A DNA stretch of 64,000 bases from Pseudomonas lini. GTDB lineage: Bacteria > Pseudomonadota > Gammaproteobacteria > Pseudomonadales > Pseudomonadaceae. The stretch spans positions 864,493-928,492 of the forward strand of contig NZ_JYLB01000002.1 of NCBI RefSeq assembly GCF_001042905.1, in the 5' to 3' direction. The translations under genes and the position numbers were made by a program. This document shows positions 24,904-34,130 of the stretch, piece after piece; position 1 is the first letter of the stretch, and every line of letters begins with the position of its first letter. The notes beneath the pieces were generated by a model, which saw only the letters and a program-made list of their open reading frames with translations, did not search any database and was not told where the DNA came from.

Positions 24904-25923
24904 ATGTACACCCTGGCCCGTCAGCTGCTGTTCAAACTTTCCCCGGAAACCTCCCACGATCTGTCCCTGGACCTGATCGGCGCGGGCGGGCGTTTGGGCC
25001 TTAACGGCTTGCTGTGCAAGGCACCGGCGAAACTGCCGGTAACGGTCATGGGCCTGGAGTTCCCGAACCCGGTGGGTTTGGCGGCCGGTCTGGACAAAAA
25101 CGGCGCAGCGATCGATGGCTTTGCCCAATTGGGTTTCGGTTTCGTCGAAATCGGCACCATCACACCACGTCCGCAACCGGGTAACCCGAAACCACGGATT
25201 TTCCGCTTGCCGGACGCCGAGGCGATCATCAACCGCATGGGTTTCAATAACCTCGGCGTCGATCACTTGCTCGCTCGCGTGGCAGCGGCCAAGTACAAGG
25301 GCGTGCTGGGCATCAACATCGGCAAGAACTTCGATACGCCGGTTGAGCGTGCGGTCGATGACTACCTGATCTGCCTGGACAAGGTCTATGCCCACGCCAG
25401 CTATGTGACGGTCAACGTCAGTTCGCCGAACACTCCAGGCCTGCGCAGCCTGCAATTCGGCGATTCGCTCAAGCAATTGCTCGCCGACCTGGCCACCCGC
25501 CGGGCGGAACTGGCCCTGCGTCATGGCAAACATGTACCGCTGGCGATCAAGATCGCGCCGGACATGACCGACGAAGAAACCGCTCAAGTCGCCCAAGCGC
25601 TGATCGAAACCGGGATGGACGCGGTGATTGCCACCAACACCACCCTGAGTCGCGTTGGCGTCGAAGGCATGGAACATGGTGACGAGGCGGGCGGGTTGTC
25701 CGGCGCACCGGTTCGCGACAAGAGCACTCACACGGTGAAGGTGCTGGCAGCGGAACTGGCCGGTCGCTTGCCGATCATCGCCGTGGGCGGCATCACCGAA
25801 GGCAAGCACGCGGCTGAGAAAATCGCCGCGGGTGCGAGTTTGGTGCAGCTCTACTCCGGCTTCATCTATAAAGGTCCGGCGTTGATTCGTGAGTCGGTGG
25901 ATGCCATCGCCGCGCTGCGCTAG
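24904..25923 (+). CDS. pyrD: Dihydroorotate dehydrogenase (quinone), class 2
   Basis: This 339-residue enzyme oxidises dihydroorotate to orotate at the inner membrane, passing electrons to quinone. The N-terminal amphipathic helix ([22 protein letters not shown]) marks the membrane-bound class 2. Further motifs are [29 protein letters not shown] with the catalytic serine, and the FMN phosphate site AVGGI. The ATG at 24904 is chosen over an in-frame start upstream, because it gives the conserved N-terminus. A TATAAT at 24862-24867 may be its -10 element. It is divergent from nasS and stands alone. Confidence 0.97.
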   Translation: MYTLARQLLFKLSPETSHDLSLDLIGAGGRLGLNGLLCKAPAKLPVTVMGLEFPNPVGLAAGLDKNGAAIDGFAQLGFGFVEIGTITPRPQPGNPKPRIFRLPDAEAIINRMGFNNLGVDHLLARVAAAKYKGVLGINIGKNFDTPVERAVDDYLICLDKVYAHASYVTVNVSSPNTPGLRSLQFGDSLKQLLADLATRRAELALRHGKHVPLAIKIAPDMTDEETAQVAQALIETGMDAVIATNTTLSRVGVEGMEHGDEAGGLSGAPVRDKSTHTVKVLAAELAGRLPIIAVGGITEGKHAAEKIAAGASLVQLYSGFIYKGPALIRESVDAIAALR

Positions 25924-25954
25924 CTGACATCTGGGGTGCGGTGTACACGGTCAA

Positions 25955-26045
25955 TGTAGGAGCTGCCGAAGGCTGCGATCTTTTGATTTTGCTTTTTACA
26001 ATCAAGGGCAAGATCAAAAGATCGCAGCCTTCGGCAGCGCCTACA
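25955..26045. repeat. REP doublet (TGTAGGAGCTGCCGAAGG type)
   Basis: Inverted arms of the same family as 1843-1927, placed in the gap between convergent pyrD and rmf. Confidence 0.9.
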
Positions 26046-26098
26046 GGGGGATTGTGTTTAGCCAGTTCCGCAGGCGTGCTTAGCCAGATATCAGACAT

Positions 26099-26123
26099 AA
26101 AAAAGGGCTCCTCGAAGGAGCCC
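26099..26123 (-). terminator. Terminator of rmf
   Basis: GGGCTCC and GGAGCCC (26105-26123) form a perfect stem; on the minus strand it is followed by T6 (26104-26099). Confidence 0.85.
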
Positions 26124-26209
26124 CTGGGCCGAAGCCCGCCGTCCGGATGGGACGTGCGTGGTTAAGTCGTTGCGTAATCAGATTGTCGTGTCGGAGTGTG
26201 TGCCCTGTA

Positions 26210-26425
26210 TTAGCCGACGGCGTGAAGTTCGTTGAGTCTGTGGATTCCCGCAGTGCCGGTCATACCGTCCCAGTTGTCGCCGCGTCCTTCTCGCCAGCCA
26301 TTGATCCAGGCTTGGCGTACCGACGGTAGAGTAAAAGGGCAAAGCTCACGGGATTTACCACCAACGCCATATTGATATCCGCGCAAAAATGCTCTTTCCA
26401 ACGGATCACGCTTAAGTCTTCTCAT
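26210..26425 (-). CDS. rmf: Ribosome modulation factor Rmf
   Basis: This 71-residue basic protein begins MRRLKRDPLERAFLRGYQYGVGGKSRE and continues with LPSVRQAWINGWREGRGDNWDG, both diagnostic for Rmf. It binds ribosomes in slow growth and stationary phase and drives formation of inactive 100S dimers. It has its own terminator downstream. A run of four hairpins 40-131 bp upstream matches the position and style of the Pseudomonas rmf leader RNA motif, so expression is probably controlled after transcription starts. Confidence 0.95.
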   Translation of the reverse strand: MRRLKRDPLERAFLRGYQYGVGGKSRELCPFTLPSVRQAWINGWREGRGDNWDGMTGTAGIHRLNELHAVG

Positions 26426-26464
26426 AGGGTGTTGCCCTCACTTGTTGACTGTATTTATCGCGTC

Positions 26465-26556
26465 GACCTCAATCGAGGTCAGGCAGAAAAATCCTGCCGT
26501 TGGCGGCTCGCTGCCGGCGTCGCGAGCCAAGGTGTTGACGCCGTTGCGACGTCAAC
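26465..26556 (-). ncRNA. rmf leader RNA motif (four consecutive hairpins)
   Basis: Four inverted repeats follow each other: GACCTC/GAGGTC (26465-26480), GGCAG/CTGCC (26482-26498), GGCTCGC/GCGAGCC (26505-26528) and GTTGACG/CGTCAAC (26534-26556). From memory a conserved structured RNA named rmf has been described upstream of rmf in Pseudomonas; I assign this region to it by location and structure, not by a covariance search. The assignment to the minus strand follows from that. Confidence 0.65.
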
Positions 26557-26956
26557 CTGAGTTGAGTTCTAACCAATGCGTCACATCGAGGGAATGATCG
26601 TTTTGTCATAAGAACGTAACCATAAAGATGCTATGGCCATAAGTAACACGATATTTGTCCCGTGTTTATTGGCCAAAGCCCGGTATGATCGGCCCTGCGC
26701 GGGATGAGAGGGTTGAGGCCTTTAACGAGAATGACACCCGTTCACTTGGGGACTATTCGACGAAGGGTCGACTTATGACATTTTGTTGCATCAACTTTTT
26801 TATCTGCCCTGGCATCTAAGCTCTTTTAACCCGAGCAGTCAGGGTGGGGACGGCACACCTTCGTGCCACGCGGGCGTTCTGTTAGAAAAGCGCCTGATTG
26901 AAAACCGGATCGGCAATGCGTTGCCGGTTCACTTAGCTAAAGGCTCTGGAATTACC
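26557..26956 (+). other. Long upstream region of rlmKL
   Basis: This region carries the unmapped rmf promoter on one side and the rlmKL leader on the other. On the plus strand I see a hairpin GGCAC/GTGCC near 26851-26866, a stronger one AACCGG-GGCAA/TTGCC-GGTT (26903-26929), and a possible 14-residue reading frame at 26775-26819 (MTFCCINFFICPGI) that may be a leader peptide or chance. No gene is clear. Confidence 0.35.
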
Positions 26957-29227
26957 ATGTCCGATCGTTTCGAACTCTTCCTCACTTGCCCCAAAGGCCT
27001 TGAAGGCCTGCTCATCGAGGAAGCCGTCGGGCTTGGCCTTGAGGAAGCACGTGAACACACCTCGGCTGTGCGCGGCATGGCCACCATGGAAACCGCCTAT
27101 CGCCTGTGCCTGTGGTCGCGTCTGGCGAACCGCGTGCTGCTGGTGCTCAAGCGCTTCCCGATGAAGGACGCCGAAGACCTCTATCACGGCGTGCTGGATA
27201 TCGAGTGGCAAGACCACATGCTCAACGATGGCACCCTGGCCGTCGAATTCAGCGGTCACGGCTCGGGCATCGACAACACCCACTTCGGCGCCTTGAAAGT
27301 TAAAGACGCCATCGTCGACAAACTGCGTACTCCGCAAGGCGATCGTCCGTCGATCGACAAACTCAACCCGGACCTGCGTATTCACCTGCGCCTGGACCGT
27401 GGCGAAGCGATTCTGTCCCTCGACCTTTCCGGTCACAGCCTGCACCAGCGTGGTTACCGCTTGCAGCAGGGCGCGGCGCCGCTGAAGGAAAACCTCGCGG
27501 CGGCGATTCTTATCCGTTCCGGCTGGCCACGGATTGCCGCCGATGGCGGCGCACTGGCTGACCCGATGTGCGGTGTCGGTACGTTCCTGGTCGAAGCCGC
27601 GATGATCGCCGCCGACATGGCGCCGAACCTGCGTCGTGAGCAGTGGGGCTTCACCGCCTGGCTCGGTCACGTGCCGGCGCTGTGGAAAAAGCTCCACGAA
27701 GAAGCCACCGAACGCGCCGCGGCCGGCCTGGCCAAGCCACCGCTGTGGATTCGCGGTTACGAAGCTGACCCGCGCCTGATTCAACCGGGCCGCAATAACG
27801 TCGAACGTGCCGGCTTGAGCGAGTGGATCAAGATCTATCAGGGCGAAGTCGCGACGTTCGAGCCGCGCCCGGACCAGAACCAGAAAGGTCTGGTGATCTG
27901 CAACCCTCCGTACGGCGAGCGTCTGGGCGATGAGGCGAGTCTGCTCTATCTCTACCAGAACCTCGGCGAACGTCTGCGTCAGGCGTGCCTGAACTGGGAA
28001 GCGGCGGTGTTCACCGGCGCCCCGGACTTGGGCAAGCGCATGGGTATCCGCAGCCACAAGCAGTATTCGTTCTGGAACGGTGCCTTGCCGTGCAAATTGC
28101 TGCTGATCAAGGTCACGCCGGACCAGTTCGTAACCGGCGAGCGTCGTACTCCGGAACAGCGCCAGATCGAGCGCGAACAGGCCGAGTCCGATGCACCGTC
28201 GAACATCGAAGCGCCGGGCAAGTACGAGAAGTACAACAAGAACGGCAACCCGATCAAACCGGCCCCGGTGGTGATCGAGCAACCGCGCTTGAGCGAAGGC
28301 GGGCAGATGTTTGCCAACCGTCTGCAAAAGAACCTCAAGGCGCTGGGCAAGTGGGTCAAGCGTGAGGGCATCGATTGCTACCGCGTCTACGATGCCGACA
28401 TGCCGGAATATTCCATGGCCATCGACCTGTATCACGACTGGGTCCACGTTCAGGAATACGCCGCACCGAAATCCATCGATCCGGAAAAAGCCTCGGCGCG
28501 GATGTTCGATGCCTTGGCGGCGATCCCGCAAGCGTTGAACATCGACAAGAACCGCGTAGTGGTCAAACGTCGCGAGCGTCAGAGCGGCACCAAGCAGTAC
28601 GAGCGTCAGGCAGCACAGGGCAAGTTCGTCGAGGTCAACGAAGGCGGCATCCAGCTGCTGGTGAACCTCACCGACTACCTTGACACCGGGTTGTTCCTCG
28701 ACCACCGGCCGATGCGCATGCGGATTCAGAAAGAGGCGGCCGGCAAGCGCTTCCTCAACCTGTATTGCTACACCGCAACCGCCAGCGTTCATGCGGCCAA
28801 GGGCGGTGCACGCAGCACCACCAGCGTCGACCTGTCGAAAACCTATCTGGATTGGGCGCGTCGCAACCTGTCGCTGAACGGTTTCTCCGACAAGAACCGT
28901 CTGGAGCAAAGCGATGTGATGGCCTGGCTCGATGCCTGCCGTGACGAGTATGACTTGATCTTCATCGACCCGCCGACCTTCTCCAACTCCAAGCGCATGG
29001 AAGGGATCTTCGATGTGCAGCGTGATCAGGTGCAGTTGATCGACTTGGCCATGGCGCGTCTGGCGCCGGGCGGGGTGTTGTACTTCTCCAACAACTTCCG
29101 CAAGTTCACGCTTGAGGAAAACCTCACCGAGCGTTATGCCGTTGAAGAAATCACCGCCCAGACCATCGATCCGGATTTCGCCCGTAATGGCAAGATCCAC
29201 CGTGCCTGGAAGATCACTGCTCGCTGA
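26957..29227 (+). CDS. rlmKL: 23S rRNA methyltransferase RlmKL (m2G2445 and m7G2069)
   Basis: This 756-residue fusion has two Rossmann methyltransferases. The N-terminal half has a THUMP domain (about 45-155) and the RlmL methyltransferase with MCGVGTFLVEA and catalytic NPPYGER (N316-Y319); it makes m2G2445. The C-terminal half (about 530-756, FLDHRPMR, LNLYCYTATASVHAAKGGA, DPPTFSNSKR) is RlmK, which makes m7G2069. The frame stays open upstream to 26783, but ATG 26957 gives the family N-terminus MSDRFELFLTCPKGLEGLL. It is monocistronic, with a convergent-style hairpin downstream. Confidence 0.95.
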   Translation: MSDRFELFLTCPKGLEGLLIEEAVGLGLEEAREHTSAVRGMATMETAYRLCLWSRLANRVLLVLKRFPMKDAEDLYHGVLDIEWQDHMLNDGTLAVEFSGHGSGIDNTHFGALKVKDAIVDKLRTPQGDRPSIDKLNPDLRIHLRLDRGEAILSLDLSGHSLHQRGYRLQQGAAPLKENLAAAILIRSGWPRIAADGGALADPMCGVGTFLVEAAMIAADMAPNLRREQWGFTAWLGHVPALWKKLHEEATERAAAGLAKPPLWIRGYEADPRLIQPGRNNVERAGLSEWIKIYQGEVATFEPRPDQNQKGLVICNPPYGERLGDEASLLYLYQNLGERLRQACLNWEAAVFTGAPDLGKRMGIRSHKQYSFWNGALPCKLLLIKVTPDQFVTGERRTPEQRQIEREQAESDAPSNIEAPGKYEKYNKNGNPIKPAPVVIEQPRLSEGGQMFANRLQKNLKALGKWVKREGIDCYRVYDADMPEYSMAIDLYHDWVHVQEYAAPKSIDPEKASARMFDALAAIPQALNIDKNRVVVKRRERQSGTKQYERQAAQGKFVEVNEGGIQLLVNLTDYLDTGLFLDHRPMRMRIQKEAAGKRFLNLYCYTATASVHAAKGGARSTTSVDLSKTYLDWARRNLSLNGFSDKNRLEQSDVMAWLDACRDEYDLIFIDPPTFSNSKRMEGIFDVQRDQVQLIDLAMARLAPGGVLYFSNNFRKFTLEENLTERYAVEEITAQTIDPDFARNGKIHRAWKITAR

Positions 29228-29251
29228 CACTTGAGCCTGATTGGATCCACA

Positions 29252-29276
29252 GAGCCTTGATTTTTAAAGGCTCTTG
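29252..29276 (+). terminator. Possible terminator after rlmKL
   Basis: AGAGCCTT and AAAGGCTCT form an 8-bp stem around GATTTTT. The T-tract that follows is interrupted (TGGGTTCTTT), so it may be weak. Confidence 0.5.
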
Positions 29277-29371
29277 GGTTCTTTCAGTGCTGGTCAAATT
29301 AGTGGCTAATAGCTATAACTCAACTCATGGCCAATGGGCTTTTCCGGCACCTGGCGTTTTGAGTTGTATCT

Positions 29372-31762
29372 ATGTCGTTGCACGCCGTGCGCCCCAAGAT
29401 CCTGGGTTTTATCCGCGAAGATGTTTCGGCCTGGCTGGTCGCGCTGCTGGCGTTGCTCGTCGGCGGGATTCTCACGGGATTGCTGGCCTGGGCGACGTTC
29501 AATCAATTTCATCAGCAATTGCGGCAACGTTTTCAACTGCTCGCCAGTGAGCGTTACAGCCGTATCGAAGAACGTTTCGAAGATCAGGAGCAGCGCCTCG
29601 ACGGCCTGCGCCGGTTCTTCGTCAATTCCGAATCGGTGTCTCGCGAGGAATTCGACGGTTACGCCAAACCTCTTTTGCATCGCACCCAAGCTTACTCCTG
29701 GGCTCCCCGGGTTTCTCACACCGAACGTCCCCTGCTTGAACGCGTGGTGCGAGAAGAAGGCTTGAGCGGTTTCACCTTTCGCGAACTCACCGCCGACGGC
29801 CAGTTGCAACCGGCCACGGAACGGGATGAGTACGTACCGGTGCTCTACACCCAAACCCAAAGCCGATTGCCCACGCCGCTGGGTTACGACCTGCTGGCCC
29901 AAGCGCTGCGTCGTTCGACCTTGGAACGGGCCGATCGCAATGGCCGTATGGTCGTGTCGCAACCGTTGCATCTGGTAGGCATCGAGCCTGCCTATTCGCG
30001 GGGCGTGTTGCTGGTGGCTCCGGTTATCCGTCAGAACCTTGCGAGTGCCGCGCCCGCCGGGTATGTCATGGCGGTGATCAGCATGCGCCAGCTGTTGGCG
30101 GACGGGTTGCCGGAAGAGAATCATGACTCTCTCTCGGTGCGTATCCTCGACTTGTCCACCGATGATCAACACGAAGTGTTGTACGAGTCGACCAACACGG
30201 CGGGGGCCAGTGACTTGTCTTCCACGCGTTTGCTCCGTCTGGCCGACCATGATTATCAAGTGGATATGCGCCCCAGCGCCGCGTTCCTGAAAGCCAACCA
30301 TTCCTCGGTGGCCAGCCTGGTGGTGCTCGGCGGTTTGCTCAGCCTGCTGCTCAGTGTGTTTCTCTATGTGCTGGTCAGCCAGCGCCAGCGGGCACTGAAA
30401 ATGGTGGAGCAGCGGACCCAGGAACTTCACGACCGTGAGCAAGAGTTGCGCGGTACGCATGGCCAGTTGCGCGGTGTACTGGATGCCGCGACTCAGGTGG
30501 CGATCATCGCCACCGACCTGCGCGGAATCATCAGCACCTTCAACGCCGGCGCAGAGCAGATGCTCGGTTACTTCAGTGCGCAAGTCGTGGGCCACATGAC
30601 CCTGGAAAATCTGCACCTGCCCCGGGAACTCGAAGCGCGCTCGGCGGAGTTGAGCGCGCGCTATGGCAAGCCGATCCCGACGTGTCAGGCGATGCTGGTC
30701 GAAGGTGGGGAAGAGGGCGGTCACGAAGCGCGGGAGTGGACGCTGGTCCGCCACGACGGCAGTCACTTGACGGTGAACATGCTGGCGACCCCGGTCCTCG
30801 ACGAGCAAGGCTTGTGGGTCGGGCACCTGGCAATTTGTATCGACATCACCGAGCGCAAGCGCGTCCACGAAGCCCTGGCGGCCCGCGACCTGTTGTTGAA
30901 GAAACTCAGCGCCCATGTGCCCGGTGGGATCTACCAGTTCAAGATGGAATTCGATGGGCGCTTCAGCGTGATCTACGCCAGCGACGGTATGCGCGATATC
31001 TACGAACTCGAGCCGGACGTGCTGTTGCTCAACGCCGAAGCGGTGTTCGCGCGGATTCATCCTCAGGACACGCGCCGGGTCCGCGCGTCGATCCTGGCCT
31101 CGGCTGACACCCTCAGCCCTTGGCGTGAAGAGTACCGCGTGCAATTGCCCGAGCGTGGTCTGCGTTGGGTCCGCGGCGAAGCGACGCCGGAGGAACTGCC
31201 CGGTGGCGGTGTGTTGTGGCATGGCTACATTTCGGACATTTCCGACCTCAAGCGTGTGGAAGAGGAATTGCGCGCACTGTCGGTGACCGACTCCCTGACC
31301 GGAATCCATAACCGTCGCTACTTCCAGGAGCGCCTGACCACCGAAATGGCCCGGGTCGAGCGCGGCGGTGGCGAGTTATCGGTGATCATGCTCGACATCG
31401 ATCATTTCAAGCGCATCAACGATCAGCACGGTCATGCCGTGGGTGATCGGGTTTTGCAGGCCGTGTGCGAGCGCATTGGCGGTCGCCTGCGGCGCACCGA
31501 TGTGTTTTGTCGCCTGGGAGGCGAAGAGTTCATGGTGCTCTGTCCGGATATCGACGGCGAACAGGCTCATGTGCTGGCCGTGGAGTTGTGGCAAGGGTTG
31601 CGCAGTGCGCCGATCGACGAGGTCGGGATCGTCACCGCGAGTTTCGGGATTGCCAGCTGGCGGGCCGGAGAGGGCGCGGATGCGCTGCTGTTGCGGGCTG
31701 ACTCAGGGGTGTATGCGGCGAAGCAGGCGGGAAGGGATCGGGTTGAGGGGCAGATGAGTTAA
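29372..31762 (+). CDS. Membrane diguanylate cyclase with CHASE, PAS and GGDEF domains
   Basis: This 796-residue sensor has a TM helix at about 20-43, a periplasmic CHASE-type domain (44-308), a second TM helix (about 312-335), a short coiled segment, two PAS domains (about 365-505 and 515-630, the first ending in DITERKR) and a GGDEF domain at the C-terminus. The active-site loop is intact as GGEEF (716-720), and an RxxD inhibitory site (RRTD) sits five residues before it, so it should make cyclic di-GMP and be feedback-inhibited. The signal sensed is unknown. No obvious ribosome site precedes ATG 29372. Confidence 0.88.
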   Translation: MSLHAVRPKILGFIREDVSAWLVALLALLVGGILTGLLAWATFNQFHQQLRQRFQLLASERYSRIEERFEDQEQRLDGLRRFFVNSESVSREEFDGYAKPLLHRTQAYSWAPRVSHTERPLLERVVREEGLSGFTFRELTADGQLQPATERDEYVPVLYTQTQSRLPTPLGYDLLAQALRRSTLERADRNGRMVVSQPLHLVGIEPAYSRGVLLVAPVIRQNLASAAPAGYVMAVISMRQLLADGLPEENHDSLSVRILDLSTDDQHEVLYESTNTAGASDLSSTRLLRLADHDYQVDMRPSAAFLKANHSSVASLVVLGGLLSLLLSVFLYVLVSQRQRALKMVEQRTQELHDREQELRGTHGQLRGVLDAATQVAIIATDLRGIISTFNAGAEQMLGYFSAQVVGHMTLENLHLPRELEARSAELSARYGKPIPTCQAMLVEGGEEGGHEAREWTLVRHDGSHLTVNMLATPVLDEQGLWVGHLAICIDITERKRVHEALAARDLLLKKLSAHVPGGIYQFKMEFDGRFSVIYASDGMRDIYELEPDVLLLNAEAVFARIHPQDTRRVRASILASADTLSPWREEYRVQLPERGLRWVRGEATPEELPGGGVLWHGYISDISDLKRVEEELRALSVTDSLTGIHNRRYFQERLTTEMARVERGGGELSVIMLDIDHFKRINDQHGHAVGDRVLQAVCERIGGRLRRTDVFCRLGGEEFMVLCPDIDGEQAHVLAVELWQGLRSAPIDEVGIVTASFGIASWRAGEGADALLLRADSGVYAAKQAGRDRVEGQMS

Positions 31763-31821
31763 CCCAGGCTGCATGCAAACCCTGTGGACTGATCGCAATG
31801 CTGTGCTTTGACCCAAATCAA

Positions 31822-31911
31822 TGTGGGAGCGGGCTTGCTCGCGAAGGCGGTGTGTCAGGCAACATTAATGTCGACTGACACGCCCTCTTCGCGAGCAAGC
31901 CCGCTCCCACA
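31822..31911. repeat. REP doublet (TGTGGGAGCGGGCTTGCTCGCG type)
   Basis: Inverted arms of the GCGAGCAAGCCCGCTCCCACA family between the convergent cyclase gene and dacB. Confidence 0.88.
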
Positions 31912-31939
31912 TTTGATCTCCAGTGTCTGGACGATCGGG

Positions 31940-33400
31940 TTACAACACCGAAGCCGTTTCCGGCAGTTTCGGCTGGCGATACAGATCCAGCAGCACCTGA
32001 TCCAGCACCGAGGAGGCGCCAAACGGTGCCTTGTCGTTGAGGATCGCCACCACCGCCCAGGTATTGCCATTGATGTCGCGGCTGTAGCCGGAAATGGCAC
32101 GTACGGTGTTCAGGGTGCCGGTCTTGACGTGGGCTTCACCGCGCATCGCGGTGGTCTTCAGGCGTTTGCGCATGGTGCCGTCGGTGCCGGCGATTGGCAT
32201 CGAGCTGATGAACTCGGCGGAATACGGGCTGCGCCAGGCGGCTTGCAGCATCGCGGCCATTTCACGGGCACTTACTCGCTCGGCGCGGGACAGACCGGAG
32301 CCGTTCTCCATCACCAGGTGCGGCGCGGTGATGCCTTTTCTCGCCAGCCACTGACGCACCACGCGCTGAGCGGCCTTGGCGTCGTCACCGTCGGCATCAG
32401 TGCGGAACTTCTGGCCCAGGCTCAGGAACAACTGCTGAGCCATGGTGTTGTTACTGTATTTGTTGATGTCGCGAATGATTTCCGCCAAGTCTGGCGAATA
32501 GGCCCGGGCCAGCACCTTGGCGTTGCTCGGTGTCGGTGCCAGACGATCCTGGCCCTGGATGCTGCCACCCAATTCTTTCCAGATCGCCCGCACAGCGCCG
32601 GCGGTGTAGGTCGCGTGGTCGAGCAGCGACAGATAGGTCTGGGAGCTGCAACCTTCGCCCAACTGGCCGCCAACGGTCACGGTGACGCTGCCATCAGCCT
32701 GGGGCACCGGGTTGTAGCGCACGCCACCGGTGCATTGCTTGGAGTTGAGCGCCTTGACTTGATTGTCGATGCGGATGCTGGCAATCGGCGGCTCGACCGA
32801 CACCAGGACCTTGCCCGAGTCGTTGCGGGCCACGAAGCGCAGGGCCTTGAGGTTAACCAGCAGCGCGTCGGGTTTGACCAGGAACGGTTTGTTCTCGTCG
32901 TTGCCGTCGTCGTTGAATTCAGGCAGTTGCGGTTGTACGAAGAAGCCGCGGTCCAGCACCAGGTCGCCGGTGACCTGGGTCACGCCGTTGGCGCGCAAAT
33001 CGCGCATCAGCAGCCAGAGTTTTTCCATGTTCAGCTTCGGGTCACCGCCACCCTTGAGGTAGAGATTGCCGTTGAGGATGCCTCCGCTGAGGGTGCCGTC
33101 GGTGTAGAACTCGGTTTTCCACTGGTGGTTCGGGCCAAGCATTTCCAGCGCGGCGTACGTGGTCACCAGCTTCATGGTCGAGGCCGGGTTAACCGAAACG
33201 TCAGCGTTATGAATGGTAGGGGTGCCCGGACCGTTGAGCGGGATCATTACTAGCGACAGGGCACTGTCCTGCAGTTTGCTGGCCTTGAGGGCCTTTTCGA
33301 CGTTGGGCGACAGCGCGGTGTTGATCGAAGCGGCGGAAACGGGGAGGGCCAGGGGCAGAAGAAGACTGGCCAGCAGCAATGGACGCAAAGATTTGATCAT
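31940..33400 (-). CDS. dacB: D-alanyl-D-alanine carboxypeptidase/endopeptidase (PBP4)
   Basis: This 486-residue penicillin-binding protein of the S13 family has a signal peptide (about 1-24) and the three active-site motifs: STMK (Ser74 to Lys77), SNN in the YSNNTMAQQL segment, and KTG in HVKTGTL. It trims the terminal D-Ala of peptidoglycan stems and can cut cross-links, acting in the periplasm. The large insertion between SxxK and SxN is typical of PBP4. The ATG at 33400 places the signal peptide correctly. It is divergent from the yggL-type gene. Confidence 0.95.
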   Translation of the reverse strand: MIKSLRPLLLASLLLPLALPVSAASINTALSPNVEKALKASKLQDSALSLVMIPLNGPGTPTIHNADVSVNPASTMKLVTTYAALEMLGPNHQWKTEFYTDGTLSGGILNGNLYLKGGGDPKLNMEKLWLLMRDLRANGVTQVTGDLVLDRGFFVQPQLPEFNDDGNDENKPFLVKPDALLVNLKALRFVARNDSGKVLVSVEPPIASIRIDNQVKALNSKQCTGGVRYNPVPQADGSVTVTVGGQLGEGCSSQTYLSLLDHATYTAGAVRAIWKELGGSIQGQDRLAPTPSNAKVLARAYSPDLAEIIRDINKYSNNTMAQQLFLSLGQKFRTDADGDDAKAAQRVVRQWLARKGITAPHLVMENGSGLSRAERVSAREMAAMLQAAWRSPYSAEFISSMPIAGTDGTMRKRLKTTAMRGEAHVKTGTLNTVRAISGYSRDINGNTWAVVAILNDKAPFGASSVLDQVLLDLYRQPKLPETASVL

Positions 33401-33633
33401 CTGAAATAAAACCCTACAGCCGAGGGGAAAAAGACGAGGGCATGGAGATAAATTCCCTCAGCGGTCATGAAAGTGTCGGCATTATGCCCCAAGGTGTAAC
33501 GGCTTGTGCCGTACTCCGGTCTGCTAATCCGCTATTTTTTTACCGGCGGTAGGTGTAGTGCCGTTCCGAGGCGGGCAATCGGCGCCTTAAACTGCTAAAG
33601 TGCGGCCCGTTATTACTTATGAGGATTGTTCCA

Positions 33634-33978
33634 ATGGCGACTAACCGTTCCCAGCGTCTGCGCAAAAAACTGTGCGTCGATGAATTTCAAGAGCTGGGTT
33701 TCGAACTGAACCTGGATTTCAAAGAAGATTTGGCTGATGAAGCCATTGATGCTTTCCTCGACGCTTTCCTGAAAGAAGCCATGGAAGCCAACGGTCTGGG
33801 CTATGTTGGCGGCGACGACTTCGGTCTGGTTTGCCTGCAGAAGCGTGGCTCTGTTTCCGAAGAGCAGCGTGCCGCTGTTGAAGCCTGGCTCAAAGGCCGC
33901 AGCGAACTGACCGAAGCAACCGTCAGCCCGCTGATCGACGTCTGGTACCCGGAAAAGCCGATCAATCCGGTAGCTTGA
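33634..33978 (+). CDS. YggL family protein (DUF469)
   Basis: This 114-residue protein begins MATNRSQRLRKKLCVDEFQELGF and ends with LIDVWYP, matching the YggL/DUF469 family. The E. coli member has been tied to the large ribosomal subunit, but no firm function is known to me. ATG 33634 is chosen over ATG 33619 because the family starts with a short MAxNRSxRLRKKL N-terminus and AGGATTGTT lies upstream. A strong terminator follows directly. Confidence 0.85.
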   Translation: MATNRSQRLRKKLCVDEFQELGFELNLDFKEDLADEAIDAFLDAFLKEAMEANGLGYVGGDDFGLVCLQKRGSVSEEQRAAVEAWLKGRSELTEATVSPLIDVWYPEKPINPVA

Positions 33979-33984
33979 TGTTCT

Positions 33985-34017
33985 AAAAAACGGCGACCCA
34001 AGGGTCGCCGTTTTTTT
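33985..34017 (+). terminator. Terminator after the yggL-type gene
   Basis: A stem of CGGCGACCC with GGGTCGCCG (33991-34010), A-run before and T7 after; it could act in both directions. Confidence 0.88.
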
Positions 34018-34021
34018 GTGA

Positions 34022-34130
34022 AGATCAAAGGATCGCAGCCTCGTTTCACTCGACAGCTCCTACATGGCAACACATACGAAGGTAGGTGCTGTGTAGGAGC
34101 TGTCGAGTGAAACGAGGCTGCGATCTTTTA
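34022..34130. repeat. REP doublet (TGTAGGAGCTGTCGAGTGAAACG type)
   Basis: Inverted arms GATCAAAGGATCGCAGCC ... and ... GGCTGCGATCTTTTA. This variant has a CTCGTTTCACTCGAC core. Its right end touches the stop codon of the BenE gene. Confidence 0.85.
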
